Shown here in pieces: positions 42,766 through 52,047 of a stretch of DNA of 57,085 bases (position 1 is the first letter of the stretch; each line of letters begins with the position of its first letter). The translations under genes and the position numbers were made by a program. This DNA comes from an uncultured Aggregatibacter sp. (lineage in GTDB: Bacteria > Pseudomonadota > Gammaproteobacteria > Enterobacterales > Pasteurellaceae). The notes under the pieces were generated by a model. The model had not been told where the DNA came from. It did not search any database and was given only the letters and a program-made list of their open reading frames with translations. The stretch covers positions 1 to 57,085 of the forward strand of contig NZ_CABFLM010000033.1 in NCBI RefSeq assembly GCF_901873365.1. The letters run 5' to 3'.

Positions 42766-43386
42766 ATGGTCGGTATTCGCGCGCAGCAAAAAGAAAAAAC
42801 CCGTCGCGCACTCATTGATGCGGCATTTAACCAACTGACGGCGGAAAAAAGCTTTTCCAACTTGAGTTTAAGGGAAGTTTCCCGTGAAGCCGGCATCGCG
42901 CCGACCTCGTTTTATCGCCACTTCCGTGATATGGACGAATTAGGCTTAACGATGGTGGATGAAGCGGGTTTAACCCTTCGCCAACTCATGCGTCAGGCCC
43001 GTAAACGCATCGCCAGTGGCGGGAGTGTGATTGTCATTTCAGTGGAAACGTTCTTTGAATTTATCCATAACAGCCCAAACGTCTTCCGCTTATTGTTACG
43101 AGAAAGTTCCGGCACCTCACAAGCCTTTCGTACGGCGGCGGCTCGAGAGATTAAGCATTTCATTGATGAACTCTCGGAATACATCGCACGCAAAAATAAT
43201 TATTCGCAATATATCGCCTATGTACAGGCAGAAGGCATGGTGACCATCGTATTCACCGCTGGTGCCAACGCATTAGATATGAGCAAAGCGGAACGGGAAC
43301 AGCTAAAAGAGCGGTTGATTTTACAGCTTAGAATGTTAGCCAAAGGAACCAAGCACGAAGCAAGAGATCGCCGGGAAAGCCATTAA
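42766..43386 (+). CDS. fabR: Unsaturated fatty-acid repressor FabR
   Basis: This 206-residue TetR-family protein starts MVGIRAQQKEKTRRALIDAAF; the helix-turn-helix is LREVSREAGIAPTSFYRHFRDMDELG (about 35-60), nearly identical to E. coli FabR, which represses fabA and fabB. GGAG precedes the ATG. It is co-transcribed with oxyR, and the next reading frame begins inside its 3' end or just after it. Confidence 0.94.
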   Translation: MVGIRAQQKEKTRRALIDAAFNQLTAEKSFSNLSLREVSREAGIAPTSFYRHFRDMDELGLTMVDEAGLTLRQLMRQARKRIASGGSVIVISVETFFEFIHNSPNVFRLLLRESSGTSQAFRTAAAREIKHFIDELSEYIARKNNYSQYIAYVQAEGMVTIVFTAGANALDMSKAEREQLKERLILQLRMLAKGTKHEARDRRESH

Positions 43387-43429
43387 CTACAAAAAATTTC
43401 TCAAAAACATCCTTTCGCTATTCCTCACC

Positions 43430-43882
43430 TTGCTGGTGATGAGTAACCTCATGGATTTTATTCGTAAACCGACTGTGCCGGAAAATATTAACGCAACGGC
43501 ATTATACGATTTACAAGGGAATCCGTTTTTTCTACCACAACTGGCGCAGGACAAACCCACTATTGTCTATTTTTGGGGAACCTGGTGTGGTTATTGCCGT
43601 TACACCTCGCCGACAATTAACACACTGGCAAAAGAAGGCTATCCTGTCGTTTCCATTGCTTTACGTTCCGGTTCTACGCAGGATGTCACTGATTATCTTA
43701 AGGAACATCAATACGAATTTACGACTGTCAATGATCCCCATGGTGCACTGGCAAATCAATGGGGTGTGAATGTGACACCGACGATTATTCTTTTGCATCA
43801 AGGTAAAATGGACTTAGCCACAACAGGCTGGACAAGCTACTGGGGATTAAAAGTGCGGTTATTTTTAACCACGTTTTTATAG
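43430..43882 (+). CDS. Membrane-anchored thioredoxin-like protein (ScsD/TlpA type)
   Basis: The thioredoxin fold has the active site WGTWCGYCRY near residue 50 and cis-Pro in VNVTPTII. The open frame continues upstream through KFLKNILSLFLTLLVMSNL, which would give the N-terminal membrane helix typical of the family, but the codons there (ACG at 43355, ATT at 43382, TTG at 43430, ATG at 43439) offer no clear ATG plus ribosome site. The start given is therefore provisional. It lies in the oxyR-fabR direction, probably a periplasmic thiol reductase. Confidence 0.7.
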   Translation: MLVMSNLMDFIRKPTVPENINATALYDLQGNPFFLPQLAQDKPTIVYFWGTWCGYCRYTSPTINTLAKEGYPVVSIALRSGSTQDVTDYLKEHQYEFTTVNDPHGALANQWGVNVTPTIILLHQGKMDLATTGWTSYWGLKVRLFLTTFL

Positions 43883-43911
43883 AATAGGCTTAGCTGACTC
43901 ACTGCGTCATT

Positions 43912-44649
43912 TCACTTAAGCGACTCTGCTGCAAAATTCGCTGGTAATTGTGTCTGTATACTTGCCCAAATCGCTCCGCTGTCCTTGCCATACTGTAATA
44001 CGCAAGGTGCCACCTCATCGATGGCTTGACGTTGGCAAATGTCTATCAAATTTGCATAAAAACGCTTTGCCAAAAGGCGTGCTTCTGCATTTTGGAAGTA
44101 AAACATGCCAATATGGGAATACAAATTCTTGAAACTATTTAAAATTAAACCATACACCGGATTATCAGAAGCAAACGCAAGATTACGGAAGACGTCATAG
44201 TCAAATTTTGTGTAATCTTCCGCAGTATCTTGTAATGTATCTAACGGTTGTAAAATACGTAAAGATTGTTCCGGTGCTCGTCTAAAGGCTTTGGGAATGT
44301 AAATCATAGAAATATCGGTACGCGCCGAACGCATATTTGCAATAAGCGAAGGCTGACGAGTGCCATCCAATTGAATCATGGTTTCTAAAATATTTAAACC
44401 GGAGGTTTCCCAAATATCATTAACTTTTGTCGGCTTACCGTGTTGAATATTTAACCAGCCATCTCGCGCTAAGCGTTGTAACACTTCACGTAATGTGGTG
44501 CGCGTCACACCAATTTTATCTGCTAATTCCCGCTCTGCCGGTAAATCTGATCCCGGTGGAAAATGATGACTCCAAATACTCTTCACAATATATTCTTCAG
44601 CTAAGGCCGCGGGACTTTGTGCCTTCAGGAGAGGAGGGGTATTATTCAT
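43912..44649 (-). CDS. fadR: Fatty-acid regulator FadR
   Basis: This 245-residue GntR-family regulator has a winged helix (SPAALAEEYIVKSIWSHHFPPGSDLPAERELADKIGVTRTTLREVLQRLARDGWL...HGKPTKVND) almost identical to E. coli FadR, then the acyl-CoA-binding helical domain. It represses beta-oxidation and activates unsaturated fatty-acid synthesis in relatives. ATG 44649 is preferred to an upstream TTG at 44664. It is divergent from nhaB, the conserved neighbour; fabR lies close by on the other strand. Confidence 0.94.
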   Translation of the reverse strand: MNNTPPLLKAQSPAALAEEYIVKSIWSHHFPPGSDLPAERELADKIGVTRTTLREVLQRLARDGWLNIQHGKPTKVNDIWETSGLNILETMIQLDGTRQPSLIANMRSARTDISMIYIPKAFRRAPEQSLRILQPLDTLQDTAEDYTKFDYDVFRNLAFASDNPVYGLILNSFKNLYSHIGMFYFQNAEARLLAKRFYANLIDICQRQAIDEVAPCVLQYGKDSGAIWASIQTQLPANFAAESLK

Positions 44650-44834
44650 AAGATTCTTATTCAATAAGTAATAACAGCATCCTTATTATCGTTGAAACTG
44701 CTAGACATTACAATGAGATAATTATTTGGTAAATTCATTGACATCATTTAGGATTTTTGACACAGTTGAAATTTAATTTAACTAGAATAGCGTCGTTTAG
44801 CGTTATTTGATATTCGATGTAGGGGACATCATTT

Positions 44835-46382
44835 ATGGATGATCGTAGTTATACACAAGCATTTCTTAAAAACTTTTTGGGAACCAGTCCGGATTGGTAC
44901 AAAATCACCATCATTACCTTTCTTATCCTCAACCCGATTTTATTTTTCATCACTCCCTTTTGGGCCGGTTGGTTATTAGTTGTTGAATTTATTTTTACCT
45001 TGGGTATGGCATTAAAATGCTACCCGTTACAACCTGGTGGTTTGCTTGCCATTGAAGCAATCATTATCGGTATGACAAAACCGGAACACATAAAAGCAGA
45101 AGTCTTGGCTAATTTTGAAGTAATTTTGTTATTAATGTTTATGGTAGCAGGCATTTACTTCATGAAGCAATTATTGCTCTTTGTCTTCACCAAGTTATTG
45201 CTCAATATTCGCTCAAAACTGGTCTTATCATTGGCATTTTGCTTTAGTGCGGCGTTTTTATCTGCCTTTTTAGATGCATTAACCGTCGTTGCGGTAATTA
45301 TCAGTGTCGCCATGGGATTTTACGGTGTATATCACAAAGTTGCTTCCGGCGGGACATTTTACGATTCTACAGATATCACTAATGACGAAAAAATCGGTAA
45401 CCATCATGAAACCTTAGAACAATTCCGCGCCTTTTTACGCAGCTTAATGATGCATGCCGGCGTTGGTACAGCATTAGGCGGAGTAATGACCATGGTGGGT
45501 GAGCCTCAAAATTTGATTATTGCCGATCAAGCAGGTTGGAACTTTGTTGAATTCTTCTTCCGTATGGCACCGGTGACTGTGCCCGTATTTATTTGCGGTA
45601 TCTTAACCTGTGTCTTGTTAGAAAAATTTCACTTGTTTGGCTACGGAGCAAAATTACCACAAAAAGTCTGGGAAGTTCTGGCTGATTTTGATCGTGCCAA
45701 TATGAAAAAACTAACCAAACAAGAACGTTTGAAACTCATTATTCAAGCAATAATTGGGGTTTGGTTAATTGTTGGATTGGCTTTTCACTTGGCTTCAGTG
45801 GGTTTAATCGGACTAAGTATTATCATTCTATGCACCTCGTTCTGTGGCATTACCAGCGAACACGCATTGGGTAAAGCATTCCAAGAATCCTTACCGTTTA
45901 CCGCACTTTTAGTCGTATTCTTCACGATTGTTGCTGTTATTATCGACCAAAAACTTTTCGCACCAATTATTCATTATGTTCTATCAGCAGAAGAAAGTAC
46001 TCAACTCACCCTATTTTATGCTTTCAATGGTTTACTTTCTGCTATTTCCGATAACGTATTTGTGGCAACGGTGTACATTAACGAAGCGAAAAACGCATTA
46101 TCTGCGAACATTATCCCGCCACATCAATTTGAGTTGTTAGCTGTTGCGATTAATACTGGAACTAACTTGCCTTCCGTTGCAACACCGAACGGACAAGCGG
46201 CGTTCTTATTCCTGTTGACATCATCACTCGCCCCCCTAATTAACCTATCTTATGGTAGAATGGTTTACATGGCATTGCCTTATACTATTGTGCTGTCTTT
46301 AGTAGGTTTATTTGCCGTAGAATATATTTTGCCATCAATGACTATTTGGCTAGCCAATTTAGGTTTAATTACGCCAATTTAA
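44835..46382 (+). CDS. nhaB: Na+/H+ antiporter NhaB
   Basis: This 515-residue inner-membrane antiporter has about 12 hydrophobic segments. Diagnostic stretches are AFLDALTVVAVIISVAMGFYGVYHK near 145, GTALGGVMTMVGEPQNLIIADQAGW near 215 and AISDNVFVATVYINEAK near 405. Length matches E. coli NhaB (513). It exports sodium and helps pH homeostasis. Confidence 0.96.
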   Translation: MDDRSYTQAFLKNFLGTSPDWYKITIITFLILNPILFFITPFWAGWLLVVEFIFTLGMALKCYPLQPGGLLAIEAIIIGMTKPEHIKAEVLANFEVILLLMFMVAGIYFMKQLLLFVFTKLLLNIRSKLVLSLAFCFSAAFLSAFLDALTVVAVIISVAMGFYGVYHKVASGGTFYDSTDITNDEKIGNHHETLEQFRAFLRSLMMHAGVGTALGGVMTMVGEPQNLIIADQAGWNFVEFFFRMAPVTVPVFICGILTCVLLEKFHLFGYGAKLPQKVWEVLADFDRANMKKLTKQERLKLIIQAIIGVWLIVGLAFHLASVGLIGLSIIILCTSFCGITSEHALGKAFQESLPFTALLVVFFTIVAVIIDQKLFAPIIHYVLSAEESTQLTLFYAFNGLLSAISDNVFVATVYINEAKNALSANIIPPHQFELLAVAINTGTNLPSVATPNGQAAFLFLLTSSLAPLINLSYGRMVYMALPYTIVLSLVGLFAVEYILPSMTIWLANLGLITPI

Positions 46383-46422
46383 TAAATTTGAAGGTTAATT
46401 AAAATAGAGAGGAAAAAACGCA

Positions 46423-46962
46423 ATGCTACATTTTTTCAAAACACTTTCCGTCCAACGTTCCGGTTGGTTATTGTTATTGATTTCAGCATTAGCGTTAGAA
46501 GGCACCGCACTTTATTTCCAGTATGGCATGGGCTTACAGCCCTGCGTAATGTGTATTTATGAACGTGTGGCATTATTTGGTATCGCCTTTGCCGGCATAA
46601 TCGGCCTAATTGCTCCACGTTTTTTAATCATGCGCGTATTGGCGCTAATCGTTGCTTTTTTAAGTGCGGTCAAAGGATTATTTATTTCGATCAAACACGT
46701 CGACTACCAACTCCACCCGGCACCTTGGAATCAATGTTCTTACTTACCTGAATTTCCACAAACCTTACCATTGGATCAATGGTTCCCGGTCTTATTTCAT
46801 CCCACAGGTTCTTGCAGTGACGAAGTATGGTCTTGGCTAGGGCTTTCTATGGCACAATGGATTGTGGTGATATTTGCAGTGTATTTACTGATATTCCTCT
46901 TCGTTTTAATCAGTCAATTCAAACGCGTTGAAATCCATCGAAGCAGACGCTTATTTAAATAA
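46423..46962 (+). CDS. dsbB: Disulfide bond formation protein DsbB
   Basis: This 179-residue protein with four membrane helices reoxidises DsbA with quinones. The first redox pair is LQPCVMCIYERVALFG (near 41-44) and the second pair flanks HPAPWNQCSYLPEF and TGSCSDEVWSW. It lies 40 bases after nhaB, the conserved pairing in enteric bacteria, with GAGG before the ATG. It contains two USS. Confidence 0.96.
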   Translation: MLHFFKTLSVQRSGWLLLLISALALEGTALYFQYGMGLQPCVMCIYERVALFGIAFAGIIGLIAPRFLIMRVLALIVAFLSAVKGLFISIKHVDYQLHPAPWNQCSYLPEFPQTLPLDQWFPVLFHPTGSCSDEVWSWLGLSMAQWIVVIFAVYLLIFLFVLISQFKRVEIHRSRRLFK

Positions 46963-46970
46963 TCAGTTAT

Positions 46971-47006
46971 AAATAACCTAAATCTCAAGATTTGGGTTAT
47001 TTTTAT
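46971..47006. terminator. Terminator between dsbB and smpB
   Basis: AAATAACCTAAATC (46971-46984) pairs with GATTTGGGTTATTT (46989-47002), closing on TCAA, with one wobble pair. T residues follow. It serves dsbB and probably smpB, which is convergent. Confidence 0.88.
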
Positions 47007-47011
47007 ATTGG

Positions 47012-47494
47012 TTAACCTTTATTTGAATTCTTCATAATACGATCTTTCGCAACGCGCCACTCACGTTCTTTGATATCATCACGTTTATCATGTTGCTTCT
47101 TCCCTTTCGCTAAACCAATTTTGATTTTAGCCCAGGCACCTTTCCAATATAAAGAAAGCGCAATCAACGTAAATCCATCTCGGTTTGTTTTCCCAAATAA
47201 AGAATCTAACTCACGTTGTTTTAAGAGCAACTTACGTGTACGACTCGGATCACAAACAATATGTGTAGAAGCTACGCTGAGAGGTTGTATCATTGAGCCA
47301 AACAAAAAGGCTTCACCATTTTTGAAAATAACATAGCTATCACTAATATTTACCTTACCTGCTCTCATAGACTTTACTTCCCAACCTTGTAGCTCAAGCC
47401 CTGCTTCGATTTCATCTTCAATAAAGTAATCATGTCTAGCGCGTTTATTTAAGGCAATTGTATTACTACCAAGTTTTACTTTTTTCTTTGTCAT
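47012..47494 (-). CDS. smpB: SsrA-binding protein SmpB
   Basis: This 160-residue SmpB binds tmRNA and is required for trans-translation. The OB-fold core includes NKRARHDYFIEDEIEAGLELQGWEVKSMRAGKVNISDSYV, and the basic C-terminal tail (KGKKQHDKRDDIKEREWRVAKDRIMK) is complete. No tmRNA gene is recognised in the window. Confidence 0.97.
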   Translation of the reverse strand: MTKKKVKLGSNTIALNKRARHDYFIEDEIEAGLELQGWEVKSMRAGKVNISDSYVIFKNGEAFLFGSMIQPLSVASTHIVCDPSRTRKLLLKQRELDSLFGKTNRDGFTLIALSLYWKGAWAKIKIGLAKGKKQHDKRDDIKEREWRVAKDRIMKNSNKG

Positions 47495-47520
47495 TTTTTG
47501 AAATCCAAATTAATGAGTAA

Positions 47521-47554
47521 AAAAAAAGACTGAAGACTATACAGCCTTCAGTCT
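47521..47554 (-). terminator. Alpha-operon terminator
   Basis: AGACTGAAG (47527-47535) pairs with CTTCAGTCT (47546-47554); on the minus strand a run of eight T follows. It lies about 20 bases after the rplQ stop. Confidence 0.9.
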
Positions 47555-47576
47555 CTAGTTTTAGTAGAATGAACTT

Positions 47577-47966
47577 TTATTCCGCCGCTACTTCTTCAGA
47601 AGAAACTTCAGGACGATCAACTAATTCAATGTAAGCCATTGGTGCATTATCGCCTGCACGGAAACCACATTTAAGAATGCGGGTGTAACCACCTGCACGT
47701 TGTGCAAAACGTGGTCCTAATTCATTAAATAATTTAGCAACAGTTTCAGTGTTGCGTGTACGAGCAAAAGCGAGGCGACGATTTGCCACACTATCTACTT
47801 TTGCTAAAGTAATTAACGGTTCAACTACTCGACGTAATTCTTTTGCTTTTGGCAAAGTTGTTTTGATAATCTCATGACTAATCAAAGAACTTGCCATATT
47901 ACGAAACATCGCTTGGCGATGACTGCTATTACGGTTGAGTTGACGACCACTCTTACGATGGCGCAT
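47577..47966 (-). CDS. rplQ: 50S ribosomal protein L17
   Basis: This 129-residue L17 (MRHRKSGRQLNRNSSHRQAMFRNM) is the last gene of the alpha operon (rpsM-rpsK-rpsD-rpoA-rplQ). The acidic C-terminal tail (PEVSSEEVAAE) is normal for gamma-proteobacteria. Confidence 0.98.
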   Translation of the reverse strand: MRHRKSGRQLNRNSSHRQAMFRNMASSLISHEIIKTTLPKAKELRRVVEPLITLAKVDSVANRRLAFARTRNTETVAKLFNELGPRFAQRAGGYTRILKCGFRAGDNAPMAYIELVDRPEVSSEEVAAE

Positions 47967-48007
47967 AACCTTATCCTTCTCAGAAAAATCTTAAACCTAC
48001 GACCAAA

Positions 48008-48997
48008 CTAGTCTTCAGCAATACTTGCTGGTGGCCAATTTTCAAGGCGCATACCTAGTGATAAGCCTCTTGAAGCGAGCACATCCTTAATTTCAGTAAG
48101 TGATTTCTTACCAAGATTAGGTGTTTTTAATAACTCAACTTCTGTACGTTGTACTAAATCACCGATATAGTGAATTGTTTCTGCTTTCAAACAGTTAGCA
48201 GAACGAACTGTCAACTCTAAATCATCAACAGGACGAAGCAGAATCGGATCGAATTCTGGTTTTTCTTCCTTAATTTCAGGTTGACGAACATCTCGCAAAT
48301 CAACGAATGCATCAAGTTGTTCTGCTAAAATTGTTGCTGCACGACGAATCGCATCTTCAGGATCAATAGTTCCGTTTGTTTCTAGCTCAATAACCAATTT
48401 ATCTAAATCGGTACGCTGTTCAACACGTGCAGCTTCAACATTATAAGCAATACGGTCAACCGGGCTATAACAAGCATCTACTAATAAACGACCAATTGGG
48501 CGATCTTCATCCTGATTTTGAACACGAGCTGATGCAGGCACATATCCTCTACCACGTTGTACACGAATACGCATGTTAATTGATGCATTCTCATCAGTTA
48601 AGTGGCAAATAACATGCTCAGGATTTACAATTTCAACATCACCATCATGGGTGATATCTGCAGCAACAACAGGGCCAATTCCAGATTTAGTAAGGGTTAG
48701 AAGAACATCATCTTTATTTTGTACTTTTACAGCTAAACCTTTTAAGTTTAAAAGCACTTCAAGAATATCTTCCTGTACGCCTTCTTTGCTACTATATTCA
48801 TGCAAAACACCATCAATTTCTACCTCAGTTACAGCACAACCTGGCATTGAAGATAGAAGAATACGGCGTAATGCATTTCCTAGAGTATGACCGAAACCAC
48901 GCTCTAATGGCTCTAAGATAATCTTCGCCTGTGTTGAACTAACTTGTTCAATATCAACTAGGCGTGGTTTTAAAAATTCTGTAACAGAACCCTGCAT
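48008..48997 (-). CDS. rpoA: RNA polymerase alpha subunit
   Basis: The 329-residue alpha subunit has the N-terminal assembly domain (ILEPLERGFGHTLGNALRRILLSSMPG) to about 235, a linker, and the C-terminal DNA- and activator-binding domain (about 250-320, LRPVDDLELTVRSANCLKAE...LLKTPNLGKKSLTEIKDVLASRGLSLGMRLENWPP). Length is identical to E. coli. Confidence 0.99.
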   Translation of the reverse strand: MQGSVTEFLKPRLVDIEQVSSTQAKIILEPLERGFGHTLGNALRRILLSSMPGCAVTEVEIDGVLHEYSSKEGVQEDILEVLLNLKGLAVKVQNKDDVLLTLTKSGIGPVVAADITHDGDVEIVNPEHVICHLTDENASINMRIRVQRGRGYVPASARVQNQDEDRPIGRLLVDACYSPVDRIAYNVEAARVEQRTDLDKLVIELETNGTIDPEDAIRRAATILAEQLDAFVDLRDVRQPEIKEEKPEFDPILLRPVDDLELTVRSANCLKAETIHYIGDLVQRTEVELLKTPNLGKKSLTEIKDVLASRGLSLGMRLENWPPASIAED

Positions 48998-49031
48998 TTT
49001 ATCCTCTCTTTGCTTCTAAGCACTACTACAA

Positions 49032-49652
49032 TTATTTGGAGTAGAGCTCAACGATCAGATGTTCATTAATGTCTGCTGATAAATCAGAACGCTCAGGAAC
49101 ACGTTTAAATACACCTTCCATTTTAGCAGCATCAACATCCAACCAAGTTGGTTTTTCTTTTTGTTCTGCTAACTCTAACGATGCTTTAATGCGTGCTTGT
49201 TTTTTAGATTTTTCACGAACAGCAATTACATCATCAACTGAAACTTGGAAAGATGGAATGTTCACAACACGGCCATTCACAACAATTGCCTTATGACTCA
49301 CTAACTGACGAGCTTCAGCACGAGTTGCGGCAAATCCCATACGATAAACAACATTATCCAAGCGACCTTCTAACAATACCAATAAGTTCTCACCAGTATT
49401 GCCTTTTAGGCGATTCGCTTCTTTGTAATAGTTACGGAACTGACGTTCTAAGATACCGTACATACGGCGAACTTTTTGTTTCTCACGTAACTGACTACCA
49501 TAGTCAGACAAACGCGGTTTACGAGCACCATGTTGACCAGGTGCTGTATCAATTTTACATTTCGAATCAATCGCACGAACGCCTGATTTAAGAAATAAAT
49601 CAGTACCTTCACGACGGCTGAGCTTGAGTTTAGGACCCAAATATCTTGCCAT
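49032..49652 (-). CDS. rpsD: 30S ribosomal protein S4
   Basis: This 206-residue S4 nucleates 30S assembly and is the likely translational regulator of the alpha operon. The S4 RNA-binding domain is RLDNVVYRMGFAATRAEARQLVSHKAIVVNG. The N-terminus lacks the zinc cysteines of the C+ form. Confidence 0.98.
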   Translation of the reverse strand: MARYLGPKLKLSRREGTDLFLKSGVRAIDSKCKIDTAPGQHGARKPRLSDYGSQLREKQKVRRMYGILERQFRNYYKEANRLKGNTGENLLVLLEGRLDNVVYRMGFAATRAEARQLVSHKAIVVNGRVVNIPSFQVSVDDVIAVREKSKKQARIKASLELAEQKEKPTWLDVDAAKMEGVFKRVPERSDLSADINEHLIVELYSK

Positions 49653-49681
49653 TTTCTTTCTCCAACTATCCTATTACGTCA

Positions 49682-50071
49682 TTAAACACGACGTTTTTTC
49701 GGTGGACGACAACCGTTATGAGGAATCGGAGTCACATCAGTAATATTCGTGATACGGAAACCCGCTGCATTCAATGCACGGATTGTTGATTCACGACCCG
49801 GACCCGGACCTTTAACCATAACTTCCAAGTTCTTTAAGCCGAACTCTTTAACGATTTCAGCACAACGTTCTGCAGCAACTTGTGCAGCGAACGGGGTAGA
49901 TTTACGAGAACCACGGAAACCTGAACCACCTGCGGTTGCCCATGCTAGAGCATTTCCTTGACGGTCAGTAATAGTAACGATTGTATTATTGAAAGATGCG
50001 TGAATATGTGCAACGCCATCCACAATTTGTTTTTTTACACGTTTACGTGCACGAATTGGTGTTTTAGCCAT
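49682..50071 (-). CDS. rpsK: 30S ribosomal protein S11
   Basis: This 129-residue S11 has the conserved HIHASFNNTIVTITDRQGNALAWATAGGSGFRGSRKSTPFAAQ and C-terminal VTPIPHNGCRPPKKRRV. It lies 16 bases after rpsM in the alpha operon. Confidence 0.98.
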   Translation of the reverse strand: MAKTPIRARKRVKKQIVDGVAHIHASFNNTIVTITDRQGNALAWATAGGSGFRGSRKSTPFAAQVAAERCAEIVKEFGLKNLEVMVKGPGPGRESTIRALNAAGFRITNITDVTPIPHNGCRPPKKRRV

Positions 50072-50087
50072 TCTTTATTTACCCCGA

Positions 50088-50444
50088 CTATTTTTTGATC
50101 GGCTTACGTGGACCCTTACGGGTACGCGCATTAGTTTTAGTACGTTGACCACGTACAGGTAAACTACGACGATGACGTAAACCACGATAACAACCCAAGT
50201 CTAAAAGACGCTTGATGTTTAGTGTTACTTCACGGCGTAAATCACCTTCAACGGTAAATTTACCAACTTCGTCACGCAGTTTGTCAATCTGCTCTTCAGA
50301 CAATTCGCTGATCTTAACATCTTCAGCAATACCCGCTGCAGCACAAATGCTTTTTGAACGAGTCTTACCAATACCATAAATTGCAGTTAAAGCGATTACA
50401 GTGTGTTTATGATCAGGAATGTTAATGCCTGCAATACGGGCCAC
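50088..50444 (-). CDS. rpsM: 30S ribosomal protein S13
   Basis: This 118-residue S13 (MARIAGINIPDHKHTVIALTAIYGIG) has the C-terminal basic tail RTKTNARTRKGPRKPIKK that contacts P-site tRNA. It is first in the alpha operon, and the S4-controlled leader should end here. GGAG precedes the start. Confidence 0.98.
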   Translation of the reverse strand: MARIAGINIPDHKHTVIALTAIYGIGKTRSKSICAAAGIAEDVKISELSEEQIDKLRDEVGKFTVEGDLRREVTLNIKRLLDLGCYRGLRHRRSLPVRGQRTKTNARTRKGPRKPIKK

Positions 50445-50467
50445 TATGCACTCCTATATTAATTAAT

Positions 50468-50521
50468 TTGACACCCTGATCTTGAAAAGCCCGTTTTCAG
50501 GATACTCAAACAGAGTGTCAA
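50468..50521 (-). promoter_or_regulatory. Alpha-operon leader hairpin (candidate S4 site)
   Basis: On the minus strand GACACTCTG (50519-50511) pairs with CAGGGTGTC (50478-50470), extendable by two pairs, and encloses a second stem TGAAAA/TTTTCA. It lies just before the rpsM ribosome site, where E. coli has the S4-binding pseudoknot. Structure is seen; S4 binding is inferred. Confidence 0.5.
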
Positions 50522-50540
50522 GGAAATAAATGAGCTGAGT

Positions 50541-50569
50541 AGTATAATTACTCAACCGGTTCTTTGCAA
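50541..50569 (-). promoter_or_regulatory. Alpha-operon promoter
   Basis: On the minus strand TTGCAA (50569-50564) and TATACT (50546-50541) have a 17-base spacer. It sits between rpmJ and rpsM, so the alpha operon can be expressed independently of spc. Confidence 0.7.
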
Positions 50570-50581
50570 GAAAAATATCAA

Positions 50582-50695
50582 TTAACCTTGGCGTTGTTTA
50601 TGTTTGGGATCGTTACAAAGTACACGAACAACTCCCTCACGTTTAACAATTTTACAGTTACGACATAATTTCTTAACGGAAGCACGAACTTTCAT
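50582..50695 (-). CDS. rpmJ: 50S ribosomal protein L36
   Basis: This is a 37-residue L36, MKVRASVKKLCRNCKIVKRE, continuing to VLCNDPKHKQRQG. It is the zinc-ribbon (C+) form, with CxxC at 11/14, Cys27 and His32. It is the last gene of the spc operon, 23 bases after secY. Confidence 0.96.
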   Translation of the reverse strand: MKVRASVKKLCRNCKIVKREGVVRVLCNDPKHKQRQG

Positions 50696-50718
50696 TGCTT
50701 ATCCCTTTTATAACTGGA

Positions 50719-52044
50719 CTATTGTCCAAAACCTTTAAGGTTTGCTTTTTTCAACGCAGACTCATATTTTGTAGACATTAAATGACTTTGAATCTGTACG
50801 ATGAAATCCATAATAACCACCACAACAATCAGCAAAGATGTACCACCGAAATAGAATTGAACATTCCAAGCAGATGTCATGATATAAGGAACCAAACAAA
50901 CGAATGTGACATATAATCCCCCAATAAGGGTCAATCTAGTCATGATCTTATCAATATATCGAGATGTTTGTTCCCCTGGTCTAATTCCAGGTATAAATGC
51001 ACCTGACTTTTTCAAGTTATCTGCTGTATCCCGAGGATTATATTGCATTGCAGTATAGAAAAAGCTAAAGAAAATAATTGCCACGGCATATATAACTAAG
51101 TATAACGGCTGTCCAGGATGTAATAACATTGATAAATCAGTTAACCATTCTAAACTTGAGCCTTGTCCAACCCATTGAGTTAATGTTGCTGGAAAGAGTA
51201 TTATACTCGATGCAAAAATTGCGGGAATCACACCTGCCATATTCACTTTTAACGGAAGATGTGAAGTGTGTCCACCCAAAATTTGTCTGCCTTGCTGGCG
51301 CTTAGCATATTCTACTTTGATTCGTCTCTGCCCTCTTTCGACAAAAACGACAAAATAAGTAACTGCAAAAACAATAACAGCTATCAATAAAAGAACAAGA
51401 AAATGCATTTGACCAAGGCGAGCTTGCTCAATCGTTTGACCTACAGCAGCAGGTAAACCAGCAACAATACCTGCAAAAATAATCAAAGAAATACCATTAC
51501 CAATACCACGCTCTGTAATTTGCTCACCTAACCACATTAAAAACATAGTCCCGGTGACCAAACTAATTACCGCGGTAAAATAGAAGCTAAATCCTAAATT
51601 AGGAACTAACCCCGGTAACATATTAGGTAAACCTGTTGAAATACCTACCGCTTGTAAAGTAGCAAGAACAACTGTTGAATAACGTGTATACTTACTAATT
51701 TTACGGCGACCAGATTCACCTTCTTTTCTTAGTTCTGCCAGTGCTGGATGAACTGAGGCTAATAGTTGGATAATAATTGATGCCGAAATATAAGGCATAA
51801 TACCCAAAGCAAAAATAGAAGCTCGACTCAGCGCACCACCAGAGAACATGTTAAACATATCAATGATGGTGCCTTTTTGTTGTTCAATTAACTGAGCCAA
51901 TACGGCAGCATCTATACCAGGAACAGGAATGAACGAACCAATACGGAAAACTATCAATGCGCCTAAAACAAATAACAATCTATTCTTAAGCTCACTTTTT
52001 CCGCCTTGCGTACTTCTTGCTTGATAGCCTGGTTGCTTAGCCAT
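50719..52044 (-). CDS. secY: Protein translocase subunit SecY
   Basis: This 441-residue channel subunit has ten membrane helices. Conserved loops include GIDAAVLAQL plug-side sequence, MFNMFSGGALSRASIFALGIMPYISASII near 65 and the cytoplasmic loop NPRDTADNLKKSGAFIPGIRPGEQTSRYID near 340. It follows rplO by 3 bases in the spc operon. Confidence 0.98.
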   Translation of the reverse strand: MAKQPGYQARSTQGGKSELKNRLLFVLGALIVFRIGSFIPVPGIDAAVLAQLIEQQKGTIIDMFNMFSGGALSRASIFALGIMPYISASIIIQLLASVHPALAELRKEGESGRRKISKYTRYSTVVLATLQAVGISTGLPNMLPGLVPNLGFSFYFTAVISLVTGTMFLMWLGEQITERGIGNGISLIIFAGIVAGLPAAVGQTIEQARLGQMHFLVLLLIAVIVFAVTYFVVFVERGQRRIKVEYAKRQQGRQILGGHTSHLPLKVNMAGVIPAIFASSIILFPATLTQWVGQGSSLEWLTDLSMLLHPGQPLYLVIYAVAIIFFSFFYTAMQYNPRDTADNLKKSGAFIPGIRPGEQTSRYIDKIMTRLTLIGGLYVTFVCLVPYIMTSAWNVQFYFGGTSLLIVVVVIMDFIVQIQSHLMSTKYESALKKANLKGFGQ

Positions 52045-52047
52045 TAA

